Shown: piece after piece, positions 17,737 through 30,718 of the stretch | How positions within the stretch are numbered: position 1 is the stretch's first letter | How the letters are laid out: each line of letters starts with the position of its first letter | DNA from: Deroplatys truncata | Lineage: Eukaryota; Arthropoda; Insecta; Mantodea; Mantidae | DNA: 64,000 nucleotides | Assembly (NCBI GenBank): GCA_030765065.1 | Contig: CM060975.1 | Span: 259,665,816 to 259,729,815 of the forward strand | Reading direction: 5' to 3' | Notes under the pieces: generated by a model | Told to the model about the DNA's origin: nothing | Databases searched by the model: none | Seen by the model: the letters and a program-made list of their open reading frames with translations, nothing else | Program-made: the position numbers and the translations under genes

Positions 17737-18901
17737 TAAAATGACTATCATAACGTCCTCCAAATAAAACAGGAATAATGGCATTTACTTTCCCCGATAA
17801 TATGAAGAAGATGGTTTGTTACGGCCCCACGTATGGAAAGTCAGTTTGAAGATGATGTATTATATTTCAACTGTTGGAGAGCCGAACTTGTAGTAGTTGC
17901 AACCGCACGTATAGTACCAGGTTTCCGGTAGCCTTCACCCCAAATGTACTTTCAGGTGGCCTTTGCCCCAAGTTTAAAAAAAATTAACTTTGTAATTTGA
18001 CTGTTTCTTTAAATATTAAATATTTATGTTTGCCTCGGCTGCGTCAGTATTTGTTTTAGAGACATGGATATCTTGGCAGGGTTGTGATACGACAAGAATG
18101 TAGGCTTACACAGATTATAATTTTACTTCACTCCTTTTATTAATATTTGATACGATTAAAATAACACTTCACTGATATAGAGAGCTGTGAGATTCTTTTT
18201 ATTAATTAATTACACTTTTTAACACGTAAACTTATTTTTCGTCTCACACGAAAATACGTATAAAATCTCTCGAGGATGTGCCTCGCGTCTGATTAGTAAC
18301 ACTGTTTGCAGGCAACTTAATTGATTTCAACCGTCTAAACTTGTAAATTTCTGTATTTTAAGTCTCTGATTGGTTAATCCTACTCCAATAGAATATCTTC
18401 ATTTAACTAAACTTTTTCTAGTTGTTGATTGGCTATTTTATAAACTCTCACTAAAATTACATTATTGTTACTCCAAGAATCACAAAGTATTTTTTATTAT
18501 TTAAAGTATAATAAGAGCTTAATTGAATATATAACCTGTTATAATTAGTACTGTTAAACTTTCTTACTCATTATTGACTCAAGGTTACCTCATTGTTAGC
18601 AACTTTTAACTTATTATTCTCACAGCTCCTACATTATTAAATTACGTAATATATTCATATAACATTGTTACACATGGATACAATGATATACGCATATGCA
18701 ATGACATACATTTTACAAATTATTACATACACATATTGCTTCAAGGCGGGCTGTTATTGAATTTACATATTATATAAATACACTGAAATTATTTAAGTGT
18801 TAAAAATACTGTCTCAAATATCAAACAGCTTTTATTCAAGACATTTCTTTCTACAACGCTTAGTGTTGGAGATATTGCACAGTCTCAACTTAAATGGTCC
18901 A
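17737..18901 (+). mobile_element. Fragment of TIR element (MITE family of 63.3 kb), split by an insertion
   Basis: 17737-17803 and 18817-18901 together match the right terminal inverted repeat of the MITE at 63272-63908 (CTAAAATGACTATCATAAC, then CAACGCTTAGTGTTGGAG and AGTCTCAACTTAAATGG). Positions 17804-18816 are a later insertion. The left half of this MITE copy is missing. Confidence 0.65.
17804..18816 (-). mobile_element. ~1-kb LTR-like non-coding element with 5-bp target duplication
   Basis: The 1013-bp insertion is flanked by AATAT on both sides (17799-17803 and 18817-18821). Read on the minus strand it begins TGAGACAGTATTTTTAACAC, contains an AATAAAAGGAGTGAAG poly(A)-type segment and ends near a GTGGGGCCGTAACAAACC stretch. 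An inverted copy lies at 50207-51080. A TG start, 5-bp duplication and poly(A)-like signal suggest a solo LTR or small LTR-derived element, but no coding region is left to prove it. Confidence 0.6.
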
Positions 18902-19610
18902 GTCTGTATATGTGCATTAACTGAATAAAGTAGTGAACCAGCTCTTGCAGTTTCCTCCAGAACACCCAGCAGTCATTGAACGTTCCCGTCCCTTATATCT
19001 CGCCTAAAACTAGTGTCGAGATAAGATTACTTTAAAGCTCATCTTATAAAACCTGATAATTGGATAGTAAAGGCATCCACTGTCATTTCTGAGGCACCTG
19101 GTTCAAATATTTGTGTCTATAAGTACTTTATGCTGTTCTATTACAGTTGAGTATTTCAGATAATAGGGCCAATGTTTAGTCGATTTAAAGGTGAAAATGC
19201 AACATTCGATCTCTAGGTTTTCATTAGGCTTCACTTCGTCTTAAAACTATCTATATTAACTGGAAGGCAGAGTTTGTCTTTCGTAAACAAGACCAAGCAA
19301 AAACAAAAGAAGTGGAAGTAATATCTTATTCATATCTTTTTTTATCTGCTTACATCTCAATATGCATCGGCAGCATTCAGTAACACAAAGCTATGAGTTC
19401 CCCAATAACCAATAACTTTTTTAGTACACACTCTCTAAAACAGTACTTGTCGGACTAGGCTAGGCCGCTGAAGTTGTCATGCAAACCTTTAGCGGCGTAA
19501 TAAACAAAATCGAGATGGCGTGAGCAGTCATACCAGATTTAACAGGGTTTTACTCGCAGCGAATGCAACTCCCCTTCTACAAGCTCCAGATATTGTGAGG
19601 GTATAAAGTT
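18902..19610. other. Non-coding host DNA, nothing recognised
   Basis: No motif or repeat relation to other parts of the window was seen. Confidence 0.35.
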
Positions 19611-19614
19611 TATT

Positions 19615-20600
19615 TAAGTTTGTTAGCCCCACGTTTGGGAGCCAATTTGTGACGGTATTATTTATAATGTTTGTGTATTTGTGTTTACTCCACGTGGTGA
19701 AGCCATTTTGTGACGTGATTCTTTGTTAGGTTTGTTAGCTCCATCTGGTGTTAGCAATTTGCGACAGTATTAGTGTTTGTTTGAAAGAATGCTACTGTTA
19801 TTTTATTTAATTTTTGTTTACTGTCCTCCGGCTAGCTATGATCTTTTTGGTCGAGCACTTCTCTTTATACAGGTTGTGTAAACGGAAAGGAGTCTTTTAT
19901 CCAAAGATAACACTGATGAAAGAATTTGTTTTACACTTTTTATTGTCGAACACATTCACTATCACATTTACACATTGATCTTGACACTCGCCAAACTGAA
20001 ACTGTTATAATAACTTCATTACTGATCATTCTTAATTCGCGTACTTCAGCTTTTTGTATAATTAACTTTACAACACTTTAGATTTTTCATAACCCTGCTA
20101 CGCGTAACTTGCAAATCGATAGCCGACGTGTACTGTACAAATATTTCTGCTGGACTGAAGGCGACGTGTAACGTACAAATGTTTTCGACGAACTGACGTA
20201 AAGACGACGTGTAATGTACAAAGATTTTTGATGAACTGACGGGGTCTACCTCTAACCTAGCCCTTTTTATACTCCTACAACCCGATATGCCTAGAGATTA
20301 TAACTGAGTTGCTATTGGCTAATAAAACGCGCCAACATTAGCGTCTATTTTTATATCCAATGAAAATTATGAATACATATGCTCTAGGGAAAATGTTCCA
20401 GCAAATTCTAAAGAAAAACGCGCCAACATTACGTAACTTCCTCATTTCCAATAATGATAAACAGCTCACCCCCTCGCTGCATTATTGCACGCTATTATTG
20501 TTAGTTTCAGTAAGGCAGTATAAACTTACTTCTCAACAATAATTACAATCAACAAACATCTTAAATTAATGTCACATAATAATGCATATTTATACTATAA
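19615..20600 (-). mobile_element. LTR-like element with three primer-site-like repeats, copy 1
   Basis: Positions about 19830-20600, read on the minus strand, match 30719-31453: TGTGACATTAATTTAAGATG start, GAGGGGGTGAG, a conserved AACGCGCCAACATTAGCG block, TATA-like AGTATAAA, and CTCCTTTCCGTTTACACAACC near the end, then CTAGCCGGAGGACA. This is the layout of a ~750-bp LTR. Directly beyond (19615-19780) are three diverged copies of a GGAGCCAATTTGTGACG-type unit, like primer-binding-site-adjacent sequence. Confidence 0.55.
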
Positions 20601-23350
20601 TCATTCTTTACATTTAAATAATTTATGATACAAATTACTGCATCAATATGCCAAAAGGAACAACCATTTTTATAATAAGATAGGTATCCTTATCCGTCTC
20701 GCTTAGAGACTTATTCACTTCCTTCGATTATCTCTTTCGTATTCCTTAGAATTACGCTTAAGAAAAACTGTTACTTTACAAAAAATGTTTGACATCAATT
20801 TTTTTAATAAAAAGTAGTTTGCATTGAGTATTTGGAATATAGTGAGGAAGATTTCAGTGTTTTTATTTTTCATGTAGGTAAGTCTTCGCTCATAAGATAA
20901 ATATTGCTTACCTTGCATCAGTCTTTAAAGCAATATTGTGGCATGTGCACAGATTATATTAATGGTAATACGCTCTCTGGTTACCGGGTCGGAGGTGGCA
21001 GTTTATCTGAGAGTAGGGGCGATTCAGGGGAAGCAGTGTGTCATTGGGGGGGATATGGCGTTACTGACGCCAACTTGTTATGGGTTTATTCTGTGACTAG
21101 GCTTCGCGTGAGTTAGACGGATAACTGCCTAAGACTTGGCGTCCTCGCCCGGCAGGCAATGGGCAAAGGTATGTAACTAACTTCATCCAATAAATTGTGT
21201 GCCATCCACTCTTTTCAACTTTTAATTATGGTAGAATAGAGTTCCTTTCCTCTCCCTTCAGCCAGATAATATGTTGGTGAAATAATATTTTGTGATATAA
21301 CTTAGCTGCGTCCTCGTCGATGCCTCGAGTTTAAAGTTCTTTGTTTGTTCAACGATCCCTCTCATAAGCGAGTAGCTCTCCTCTGAAGTTAAATAATAAA
21401 TAAATGTGAGGTATACGACAATATATTCCTTTTCATACTGCTGCCCAGACTATGCTTCCAACAGCTTCGATTCAAAGTTCCTCGGGGTTTTCACCAATAC
21501 TTTCAGTCGCAAGCATGTTCTTTAGAAACGAGCGCTTAGAATAAGCACTGCCATCTACATCTGCATCATCTCGTTACGGTAAATGCTTACTAGGAGGTGT
21601 TGGTACGGTTCATAGCGTAGGATTCACGCGGCTGTGATTGAGAAATGACTGACTATGCCTTTTACATTTACATGGTATTTATATTACATTTATTTTATTT
21701 AATATAATTAAAAACGGTTTTTCTAAACATTATTGTATGCACCACGTATGCAAACGTTTTAACGGCAGCTTTCAATATTTACACTCGGCTTACGCCTCGT
21801 CCGAAATACTTAATTCGTCCACTAAAGCCTTATTTTACATACTATATATGTATGTATATATGTGTATGTATATAAGTATAAATTTTGCGATGTTTTAGTC
21901 TGAGAAAATAGTGTCAGAGATGCAGTGGAAAATTGGTGAGTACAGGAAAAATGATACTGTACACTGTAATTTACTGAAAATCCATTGTTCAGGTGGAACA
22001 TGTAAATTATGAAATAGATTCAATAAACATTCGCCTCATCATAAGCAAGTTTATATTTGACTTAAACATTTGATCACTCAGAATCAAGTGATTTGCTGAA
22101 GGCAAGAAATTTAATAGTTCGATATTTCAATGCACAAATAGTGTTATTGTTAAATGAATACAGCCTCAACTACCATCAAGTTTTAAACTTTCCTCTGTTC
22201 AACGACATGCAGAATATGTTTGTCTTTTGCAATTTCTTTGGTATAAAAGGTTGAAATCTGATCCTTCTATGCATGATTACTATACATAATGTGCAAAATG
22301 TTCAATACACGTAAGTTTGAAAATATAATTTGTTCATATTTTTCTTTTTTCTCCTTTTATAAAAGTTTTTCTTCGACTTTTTAAAACTCTCTTTCCTGCC
22401 TTGTAACTCACTATTAAATTAAGTGTTCATTCTTTATATCTCATGAAATATAAAACTGAATAATACGACTTGCTTGAACTATTTTTGACATTAAACCAAA
22501 GCCAGAGGTTCGTCACGCAAACTTTCCTTCATATCGTTTAATAACAGAAAGTGAATGTTTAAGGGGAGTGCGTTTGACACGCATATGGAGCGCAACATTG
22601 CACGTCATTGCAATAACTCGTCTAAGAGAAAATAAAGAGCAACAACATGGCGACAAAGAAGGCGCTATATTGACCTATTAGTTACAGATTTTACTACGCA
22701 AGCTGACAGGTCTTCGTTAATCTCTCCAGCCATTGGCTTAATTAGTTGAGGAGCGCGTTATCGTGCCTGTGCCACTTAACCTGCCAGCGTCAATTAATGT
22801 TACCTTCCAACAAGGCGTCTTCTATTGCGAGCTTACCGTAGGAATTTTTCTTCCAGGTGGCAGTGAGTTATAAACTGTGTTGTGTGTAAGATATTCACAT
22901 TCATTGTTTCGTTTGCCAAGCTGGCAAGCAACAACCAGATAATTTCTCTAATCATTACTATTTCTTTGCGATTCTACAGATTATTATTAGCTAAACGATT
23001 ATTAATTTTCTCGGTATAAATTATTATTGGTTAAGTATTGCGGACTGTAATAATTGAATTTCCAACAGAAGAACCTACATTTTATTAATCTAGTATTGTA
23101 AAGTAGCGTTTATTACTTTGTTTTATACTATTTGGAATTTCGTGTTTTTCCGTCCCCAAACCAGAACTTCAAATTGAACTTTTCCGTTCAGTTATTTTCC
23201 ATACTCCAAACTAGGATATGAATACATAATGATAAATTCACTACGGGAATAACTTTTCATGAGCATCTTTTGCCATATTGCATTATTTCACGTTTCTATA
23301 TTTATTTTTAAAAGTTGAACATTACTTTATAACTCAGTTAATATTTAATG
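20601..23350. other. Non-coding host DNA, nothing recognised
   Basis: AT-rich, with a GC-richer patch at 20950-21170 that is open in one frame for 70 codons without recognisable motif. No tRNA or transposon motif seen. Confidence 0.35.
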
Positions 23351-23352
23351 TC

Positions 23353-23566
23353 CTTTAGGTCATATCAGACGATGAATGAAATGGGTGAATGATGTTCAAA
23401 TAAGTCCGGGGTTCATAGAGTTTAGAGTTACCCGACATTCATCTTTCAGGATAAGGGAAAACCCCGGAAAAAAACCTTATCCGGGTAACCCACCCTAACC
23501 TAGATTCGAACTCGGGACCTCTTGAATGTGAGACGGATACGTTAACCTCCACATAGATGGGCTCAC
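23353..23566 (-). mobile_element. tRNA-derived SINE, copy 1
   Basis: On the minus strand the head contains a polymerase III box-B-like GGTCCCGAGTTCGAATCTAG, followed by GGGTGGGTTACCCGGATAAG, and the body ends with CCCATTTCATTCATCGTCTG. The same order occurs at 31615-31845 (minus) and 60795-61015 (plus). Confidence 0.75.
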
Positions 23567-23569
23567 CTT

Positions 23570-24285
23570 GATTGATTTACTCACGGTTGTACTTCTTTTG
23601 GAACCTCCTCCATATGCTTTTAGTATTTGCTTCAACTGTTTAATCAATAACTGTTGGCTCTGTAATGAGCATATGAAACATATGACTGCGTCCATTTCCG
23701 ACATAATATGTAGTACAATATTTAACCACTATATAACACATTTCGACATAGTATGAAATAAAATATTGTGCCTAATTACAAGAAGGTGTGTTTTTTTCAG
23801 GACTCGTTTCGATACATATTACTCGTCCTTTCCTATACATATTTTCTACTACTTACAACACACACACATACACACACACACATTCTCTCTATAATATTAG
23901 TATGTTAGTATAGATATCGCCATATTTACACTACCGGGAAATTGTAGAAATGTTTCACGTTGCCTGAAAGCATTACGCCCATATATAGCAAAAGTAAATT
24001 CAAAACTATAAACGCAAAGGACATCGTGAGAAATCACTAGGGTTTGTTGTAATTCATTAGCACAAAATACTAGGATCTGCAGGTTTGCTGTGCATTAAGC
24101 AATACTATTTCCACATTATTTGGATAATTATATACCGCTGTTAATGATTACATTCGAGTAGGAATCTCTTAAAAACTTGTTTTATTACTGCCTTAACTGC
24201 ACCAGCATTAACTTGGTGATTATAGTTAAAGTGACGGTGTTCAGCGTGGCACAGTACAGTGTGTAATGATCGTAGGAGTCTGAAA
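23570..24285. other. Non-coding host DNA with (CA)n
   Basis: An imperfect (CA)n tract at about 23858-23881. Nothing else recognised. Confidence 0.45.
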
Positions 24286-24289
24286 CGTC

Positions 24290-26290
24290 GTAGAAATGCT
24301 AATTAAGCAATTTTCTCGCGAATTATGCCAAAACATTAACGCCAAGTTTTTCCACCAGGTGAAATTATGCTGTTTTATACACCGGTATCGCTACAAAATT
24401 CACACTATGCACCAATTGAAATCTCAAGATATTCCACAACGCTGTGACTTTGCTGTTCGGTTTTTGGCACACATGGGAGTGATATAATATGTACCAGGCA
24501 ATGTTATTGTGCATTTTACACTGGAATGTGCAGTGAATACACAGAACTGTCGCGTATGGGGTTCAACTCCTCCACGTGTTGTACACCCGTGGACAAAAAC
24601 TGAATCATCCTCAGATTCCATGTGACGATCGGAGGGCTTCGTGTATCTTCGTAACAGCTGTGTTCACAACGCACATGCAGGAACTGTAGAATGGTCTGCG
24701 TCCTGTGAGAGCAATGGTTACCTTATAACGGCGTTTCTCGTGGTGACGCTTATAAGCTACTGAAAACAGAGTTCGTAAAAATGTTTCGTTAGCCGAAAGG
24801 TTAAGAAGGTAGCGCTTGCGCTTATAAGCTCCTTGGTTCAAATCTCGTATTAGTTGTTGTTATTTTTATATTGTTAATTTTATGACTGGATGTGTAGAAC
24901 ATAATATTGAATTAATGTAACTTAGCATTTTAAGTTTTAGGTATATCTATGCACACAAAAACACAGTTCTACTAAAATACTCATTTTAGATAACTAAAGC
25001 GACACATACAGATAAACTATTATCTTCTAAAACTAAAACACATAAAATAAACAAACTCAATATCGGGCGTATAAACTCCGAGCACCTATAACTGTCCTCA
25101 TTTTCGGGTTATATCCCTGTAATAACATGGTCGAAGCTACAATATCCCAGGCTTCTTGAGTTTGTGCCCAGAGTCCTGTACGAATTCACAATTCTACCAG
25201 AAGGTCTTATCCTCACAGAGGGAATCAAAATATTCTAAAGTATTACCGTATATTGCGCACTGTTCAGCGAATCGTCAAGCTACCACAACACACCTAGATC
25301 GTCGTTTGATATCCAACAACATACATATATGCATCATAATGAAATTGTGAAGCCACGTATTCTGCATCGTAATAACTATTCTATTATGAACTTTAACAAA
25401 TGTCGTGTGTAAAATGGAATATATCGAAAATAAGTAGTCACTATGTGTTGATTAAACATTACTAACAGAAGAAAAAAAAATGTTGCTACATGCGAGAAGC
25501 GAATCTGCGGTCTTAATCACAGAAATACAGTACGCTTTGCCACAACGATACAGTGAAGATACGGGGTAGGTAGCATGTTTAATAAAACCATGCAACAACT
25601 TGTGTGCAGCGGCTACACAACTGTATTGCGTATGGTGTAAACAAGGCGCTGTGCCGTGTAGGTATTAGAAAAATTTGGCGTTCAGACATGACTCAGCTTA
25701 CATGACTGTTTGGGGTGGTTTCATAATCTCCTTCATTCTTGGTCAGATGATACCTCGCGGGACTGTTAGGTGTACAGTGACATATGGACGTTATAAGGAC
25801 CTCCTTGTGTAACATGTGATTCCAGCTTTGCAAGAACATTTATTTTCATGCAAGAAGGATTAACACCACATGTCGATCGCCAAGTGAAAGATTTGCTGCA
25901 AGAAACCTTCAGTAGTGACCGCGTCATCTCTAAGCAATTTCCAGATGCATGGCCTTCAAGATCCCCAGCTTAAATCCATGTAAGATCGTGTCCATCACGG
26001 ACATATGCAACGTCTGCCTGATCTACAGGCTAACATACAATGAACAGGTCGCTCGGATGATGCAACTGTCGACCATGCGGTGTTACCAATGCAAAATGTT
26101 GCTTAGTTGGGAGGCCATGTTGAACAGTGTTTGTAACACAATTCCTAATAAACGTGCCAAACCATCGTTATCAGTGTTTGATCTTTCCTGCATCCATGCC
26201 ACGTTCTACTGCTTGCACCATATTTCCACTTGGTGGCAAGACTTAAAACTAATTATTTGTTTGGCACAATTCGCGAGCGCATTATTTAAT
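24290..26290 (+). pseudogene. Tc1/mariner-type transposase, degraded and split by an insertion
   Basis: 24370-24590 resembles the middle of a mariner-like transposase (HRYRYKIHTMHQLKSQDIPQ, RCDFAVRFLAHM, then HFTLECAVNTQNCRVWGS). The next conserved block appears only at about 25680 (DSAYMTVWGGFIISFILGQM), followed by fragments of the C-terminal catalytic region to about 26000 and a diverged tail. About 1 kb (24600-25670) without transposase similarity separates them. Several stops and frameshifts make it a relic. Confidence 0.65.
24790..24856 (+). repeat. tRNA-like SINE head inside the split transposase
   Basis: TAGCCGAAAGGTTAAGAAGG resembles box A of a Ser-type tRNA, and TTGGTTCAAATCTCG a box B, about 45 bases apart. 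No acceptor-stem pairing was found, so it is not called a tRNA gene. Confidence 0.4.
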
Positions 26291-26760
26291 TAGCATATAT
26301 ACGACCCGGTATGTGCTAATGCAAGCTATGCTTGCTTACATATCGATTATATCTGTGATATCCTCTCTCTGATAAAGCTTTTTCAGCAATTTTCGACACA
26401 TTATGCACCCCAAAGGATAAAAAGGAAATGGAGAGAGATATATACAAAAAGTTTAAATTACTGCTAAACATACCAGTAACCTCCTGCCTATATTTACTGA
26501 ACATAGCTAATGAACTTCATACGACATTATGGGTACAGAAAACAAAAATCTCCTGGATTCAGATAAAATTCACTCAGAATTCACAAAACATCTGAGAGAA
26601 AATGGAAGGAAGGTTCTCTAAAGATATGTAACCTCTCATGAACCACTTCAGTTCCGGCAGAATAGAAAATGGCAATCATAATCCCAATTCTGAAGACAAA
26701 TAAACAAGCAAATAATGTTAACAACTATCGTCCAATTTCTCTCACCAGTGTCATCAGCAA

Positions 26761-27522
26761 GCAGAGGGATTTTAGTAAGTAAACCATCAAATTATGAACG
26801 CACCGAGGGCTGATGGCGAGAGAAGGTGGAGGTACTTGTGACCTTGCACTGTTCTCTGTAAACAAATAGATGTGTATTTGAAGGCTGTACACCCTACTTC
26901 GACAGCAGGTGGACCGGAATTAAGGAGTATTAAAAGAAAGGGAAAAAAGGGTAAAGTATGTTTAGCTATTGATGGTGTGCAACAAAGTTACCTTATTATT
27001 TAATTAAGGCATTAATATACAGAAATCTGAGTTACATTGTAAAATGTTACATTGAAATCTATAAGTTTTTTAAAGCAATATCTGCTTTTATTAGCGTATA
27101 ACACACTGATCTAGAAAAATTCTGATCCTAGTTTGGAGCTGAAAAGCTTGAAAGTCCGCTTTATTCATTGTTCCTTTTAATAATATCAAATGTTCCCTGT
27201 GTTTTATTGAATTACAGGTTATGCCATTTTAAACGTCCTTTCAGCTCTAACGTTACATCTGACGATTTCGCTATTTGTGCTGAAGTGTTCTATACCAAAT
27301 TCCGCTCCAAACGATACTTAATTTGATGTGTGAACTCTTCTTTACTTTACAAATATTTCCACAGTTCTCCACTGGTCTGTATATGCATCAAATAAATGGA
27401 ACAGTCGCAACGAAACCGTCTGTAGGGTTGGGGAGGAGAGTGCCAGTCACAATACCTGACGTCATCTATACTCCATGCAGTAACACGATTGTTTTGTTTA
27501 TTTACTAAAACTCCTTTTCCTG
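26761..27522. mobile_element. 762-bp insertion of unknown type within the non-LTR element
   Basis: The reverse-transcriptase reading stops at GTCATCAGCAA (26750-26760) and resumes at GTCATCAGTAA (27523-27533), so an 11-bp target duplication flanks the insert. The insert has no long ORF and no recognised motif; both flanks encode the same VISK residues. Confidence 0.6.
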
Positions 27523-28566
27523 GTCATCAGTAAAATCATGGAACACATCGTGTCTGCAAGATTAACCCGGTATTTAGAATTTCGTAATTTAATAACACCT
27601 AAACAAACTGGTTTCAGAGAGAACCATTCAACTGACGAACAGGTCGTAACAATTGTAAGGACATAAAGGAAGCATTGAATCGTCTCGAGGATACAAGTGC
27701 CATTTTTGTCGACTTCCAAAATGCATATGACTCAGTGTGGATATGTAAATTTCTTGAAAAGTTGCAAGATATTGATATTCGCGCAAACATGGCTAACTAG
27801 CTCTCCCAGTTTGTATCGCAAAGATTCTGTGCTACAAAGTATAATGGTACACCACAAACTACAAACACATCCTGGTTTATTCTAAGGTACATTCCTTAGC
27901 ACAACTTTGTTTAATATTTACGGAAATTATTTGCCTGGAATACTGGATAGAGTCAAAGTGAAGAGAGTATTTTTTGCCCATGACATCATTATCTGGTCAT
28001 CAGATAAACGCAAACATTACAAAAACCTGTAAAAGAATCTAGATGCTAGCTTAACAGAACTTCGTAAGTGGAACGACGATAATTTAATGTGTATCACTGA
28101 GAAGACAGTCTTCCAAATCTTTTTATTGGCATGGAAAGAGAGAAAAATAGTTCTAAACTACAGCGATACCCCTCTACTCAGACCAATTCCACCACATATC
28201 TAGGATTTACCTTTAAATTGTAAACTGTCATGGAGAGATAACGTAGAAGGAGTGTGTGAAAACGCCAAAAAGAGACTCAGCATTCTCAAAAGATTAACTC
28301 GTACGTAGTGGAACAGTTCCAGAAGAGCTCTTAATTTAACTTCCTATATATATTTCACTACAGTACCGTGATGAATTTCTTATCACAACACCCAGAATGT
28401 TGTAAAACTAGAAACAGTACCAAATTATGCCTTGCAAAGAATAACCGAAGTAATTAAAACCAAGTAGAGTTTCTGAGAATTTTAACACAAAATGTACCCC
28501 ATTAATCTCACTCTACAACAAAATGCAATTCTACTGCAAGGAAATTAATAAGTATCCCTGAAGATA

Positions 28567-29539
28567 CAGGGTGAGCCAAAAGACTCCGAACCGCCTGCGC
28601 GGTGTTTTTCCTGTCCGCGTTCTCGGCGCTCATTGCCGTCTGTCGCTATCATAGAAAATGGCGCGGATGAAACCATACAAAATGTTTTAAAAAGCTTTTA
28701 AAGGCTTTACTTACCAACTTTATAAAAGGAGATGCTGAAACTGGCTACCGTCGTTGTCCATACATTTTTGGCACCTCTTTAGGAAACTTTACCGATGTTA
28801 TCTATGTTTCTTCGGTAACAACCCAACGCTGTCTTTTCGATTTCTTAGCCTGAACACTTCCTGTGGCCTGAAATTTACTGTAAAGTTCATGGATTGTCGT
28901 ACGGCCTGGAATCTTTCTGCAAATCGTGCTTCACTTGGCGAGCTGACCGAGTTAGCACATACGAATCATAAATAAATACACGCTGTGCAGTAGAAAGCAC
29001 ATGATATACTTTGTGACTAAGTACAGGAAAAAATAATAAATAACTCGTAATAACTGAACTACATCACATCACCGTCAAGTCAATACTGCATTTCACATTG
29101 CACAGCAGCGTGACTTTGTTTATAGCAGCAGTGCGTTATCATGTTCTTATCATATTTCCACACGCCCAGTGCAAAAACACCGCGCAGCCGGTAATATCGT
29201 TGATAAAATAACCCTCCAAGGTAACTTAAAACATAAAGTGTACAAGACAAACCCACACACCCTGGAAGAATTAAAACACAATATCCACCAGGAAATTTCT
29301 CAACGTGAACTACAACGATAATTTCCTAAACAGGTGCCAAAAATGTATGGACAACGACGGTGGCCAATTTCAGCATCTCCCTTCGTAAAATTGGTAAGTA
29401 AAGCCTGTAAAAGTAGTTTTAAAAATGCTGTATAGTTTCATCCGCGCCTTTCTACGATAGCGGCAGACGGCAAAGAGCGCTGAGGACGCGGATAGGAAAA
29501 ACACCGCGCAGGCGTTTCGGAGTCTTTTGGCTCACTCTG
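28567..29539. mobile_element. Tc1/mariner element with ~200-bp terminal inverted repeats
   Basis: It begins CAGGGTGAGCCAAAAGACTC and ends with the inverse, both flanked by the TA target duplication (28565-28566 and 29540-29541). The inverted arms extend over about 200 bp, including matching CCGTCGTTGTCCATAC segments. Inside, near 29240-29330 on the plus strand, HTLEELKHNIHQEIS resembles the C-terminus of a mariner-type transposase; the rest of the gene is deleted or decayed. At 973 bp it is non-autonomous. Confidence 0.8.
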
Positions 29540-30718
29540 TACATGGAGAAAACAAAACACTAAATCTACCTTTTTGGAGAAATTCCAACATTTGGAAACA
29601 GCACTGCAATTCTTGCTGCTGGAGAAAATCCTCTAACCCTCATATATATCCCCAATAAACTTTATTTAATAGAAAAATATATAAAAAGTCTCAATATGAT
29701 ATAAATTATCTAAAGTAAATAACATTATAAACTCCTCACACGCTGTACCTTTCAGAAGATTGGTTTCATATATATGACCTACAGATCCCAAGACGAGTGT
29801 CGAAGCCTGTGGAACATGTTTGCTGTTTTCCGTTTACCAGCATGCAAGATACAACAAATTTTGATGGGGAAATATAGGCCATAAAAATTTCCCTCCATAA
29901 TCTACTAGCAAGGAAAGACATACTCCAAAAAATAGTGATCTTCTCTGACTCCAGACCAGCTATACAAGCAGTCTGTTGGCCAGATACTCTAACACAAAAG
30001 AATACCTCAGTATTATTTCCCAACTCCTCAATTCCAGTATACTTGTTACACTCCAGTGGATACCCATTCACTGTAGAACCCACTGCCAATAAAGCAGCAG
30101 ATTTTTTGGCGAAGAAAATATATTTCATAAAACAATTACCATGCTCTAAACCCAAATCGTATACTTTAGAAAAACGTCTCATAAAAGAAGCAATTCAAGC
30201 CACGAACAACACTAGGCTAAGAGCAATAGTAGAAAACAAAACATGGGAATGCTGTTGCAAAATCCAGAAACCTACTACATCTACCACGCAAAACATTAGT
30301 CGCACAATTCAGGTTCATAACAGGACATGCCTGTCTAGCAAAACATCTGCATAGGATCAACATCTTCACAACTTGCAGCTTATGCAACAATACAGAAGAG
30401 GATATGGACAAATACTATGTGGACAATTGTATCGCATTGCAAAGTAAAGATTGCAGGACTGTCTTTACTGGAGCGCAAGACTGGTAATGAGTTTGGTGTC
30501 AAATGCAGCACATTAGAAAACAACAACACGTAGCGATTCTGGTTATATGCGTATCCACTCATCAAAACTTGAAAGCTGTTTTTCATATTTGTTGGATTTT
30601 CCGTAAAATTCAACTCTTATTTTATAATTCGCTCAATGTTATTGGTTGTCATCTGACGCAGTATTTGATATCACAACACTGTAAATGCCAGAGTGATTGT
30701 AGTGCAAATAAGCATTAT

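Larger units (their letters stand above)
26520..30490 (+). pseudogene. Non-LTR retrotransposon (Jockey-like) with reverse transcriptase and RNase H remnants, interrupted twice
   Basis: Pieces in order: NVNNYRPISLTSVISK (about 26715-26760), KIMEHIVSARLTRYL and TPKQTGFRENHSTDEQV (about 27530-27660), FVDFQNAYDSVW (about 27705-27740), then after an inserted mariner an RNase H-like region (IVIFSDSRPAIQAV, about 29930; ANKAADFLAKK, about 30085) and the characteristic tail with TGHACLAKH-like and CSLCNN-like codons (30320-30400). Frames change and stops are frequent. The relic is split by a 762-bp insertion (26761-27522) and a 973-bp mariner (28567-29539). Confidence 0.8.
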
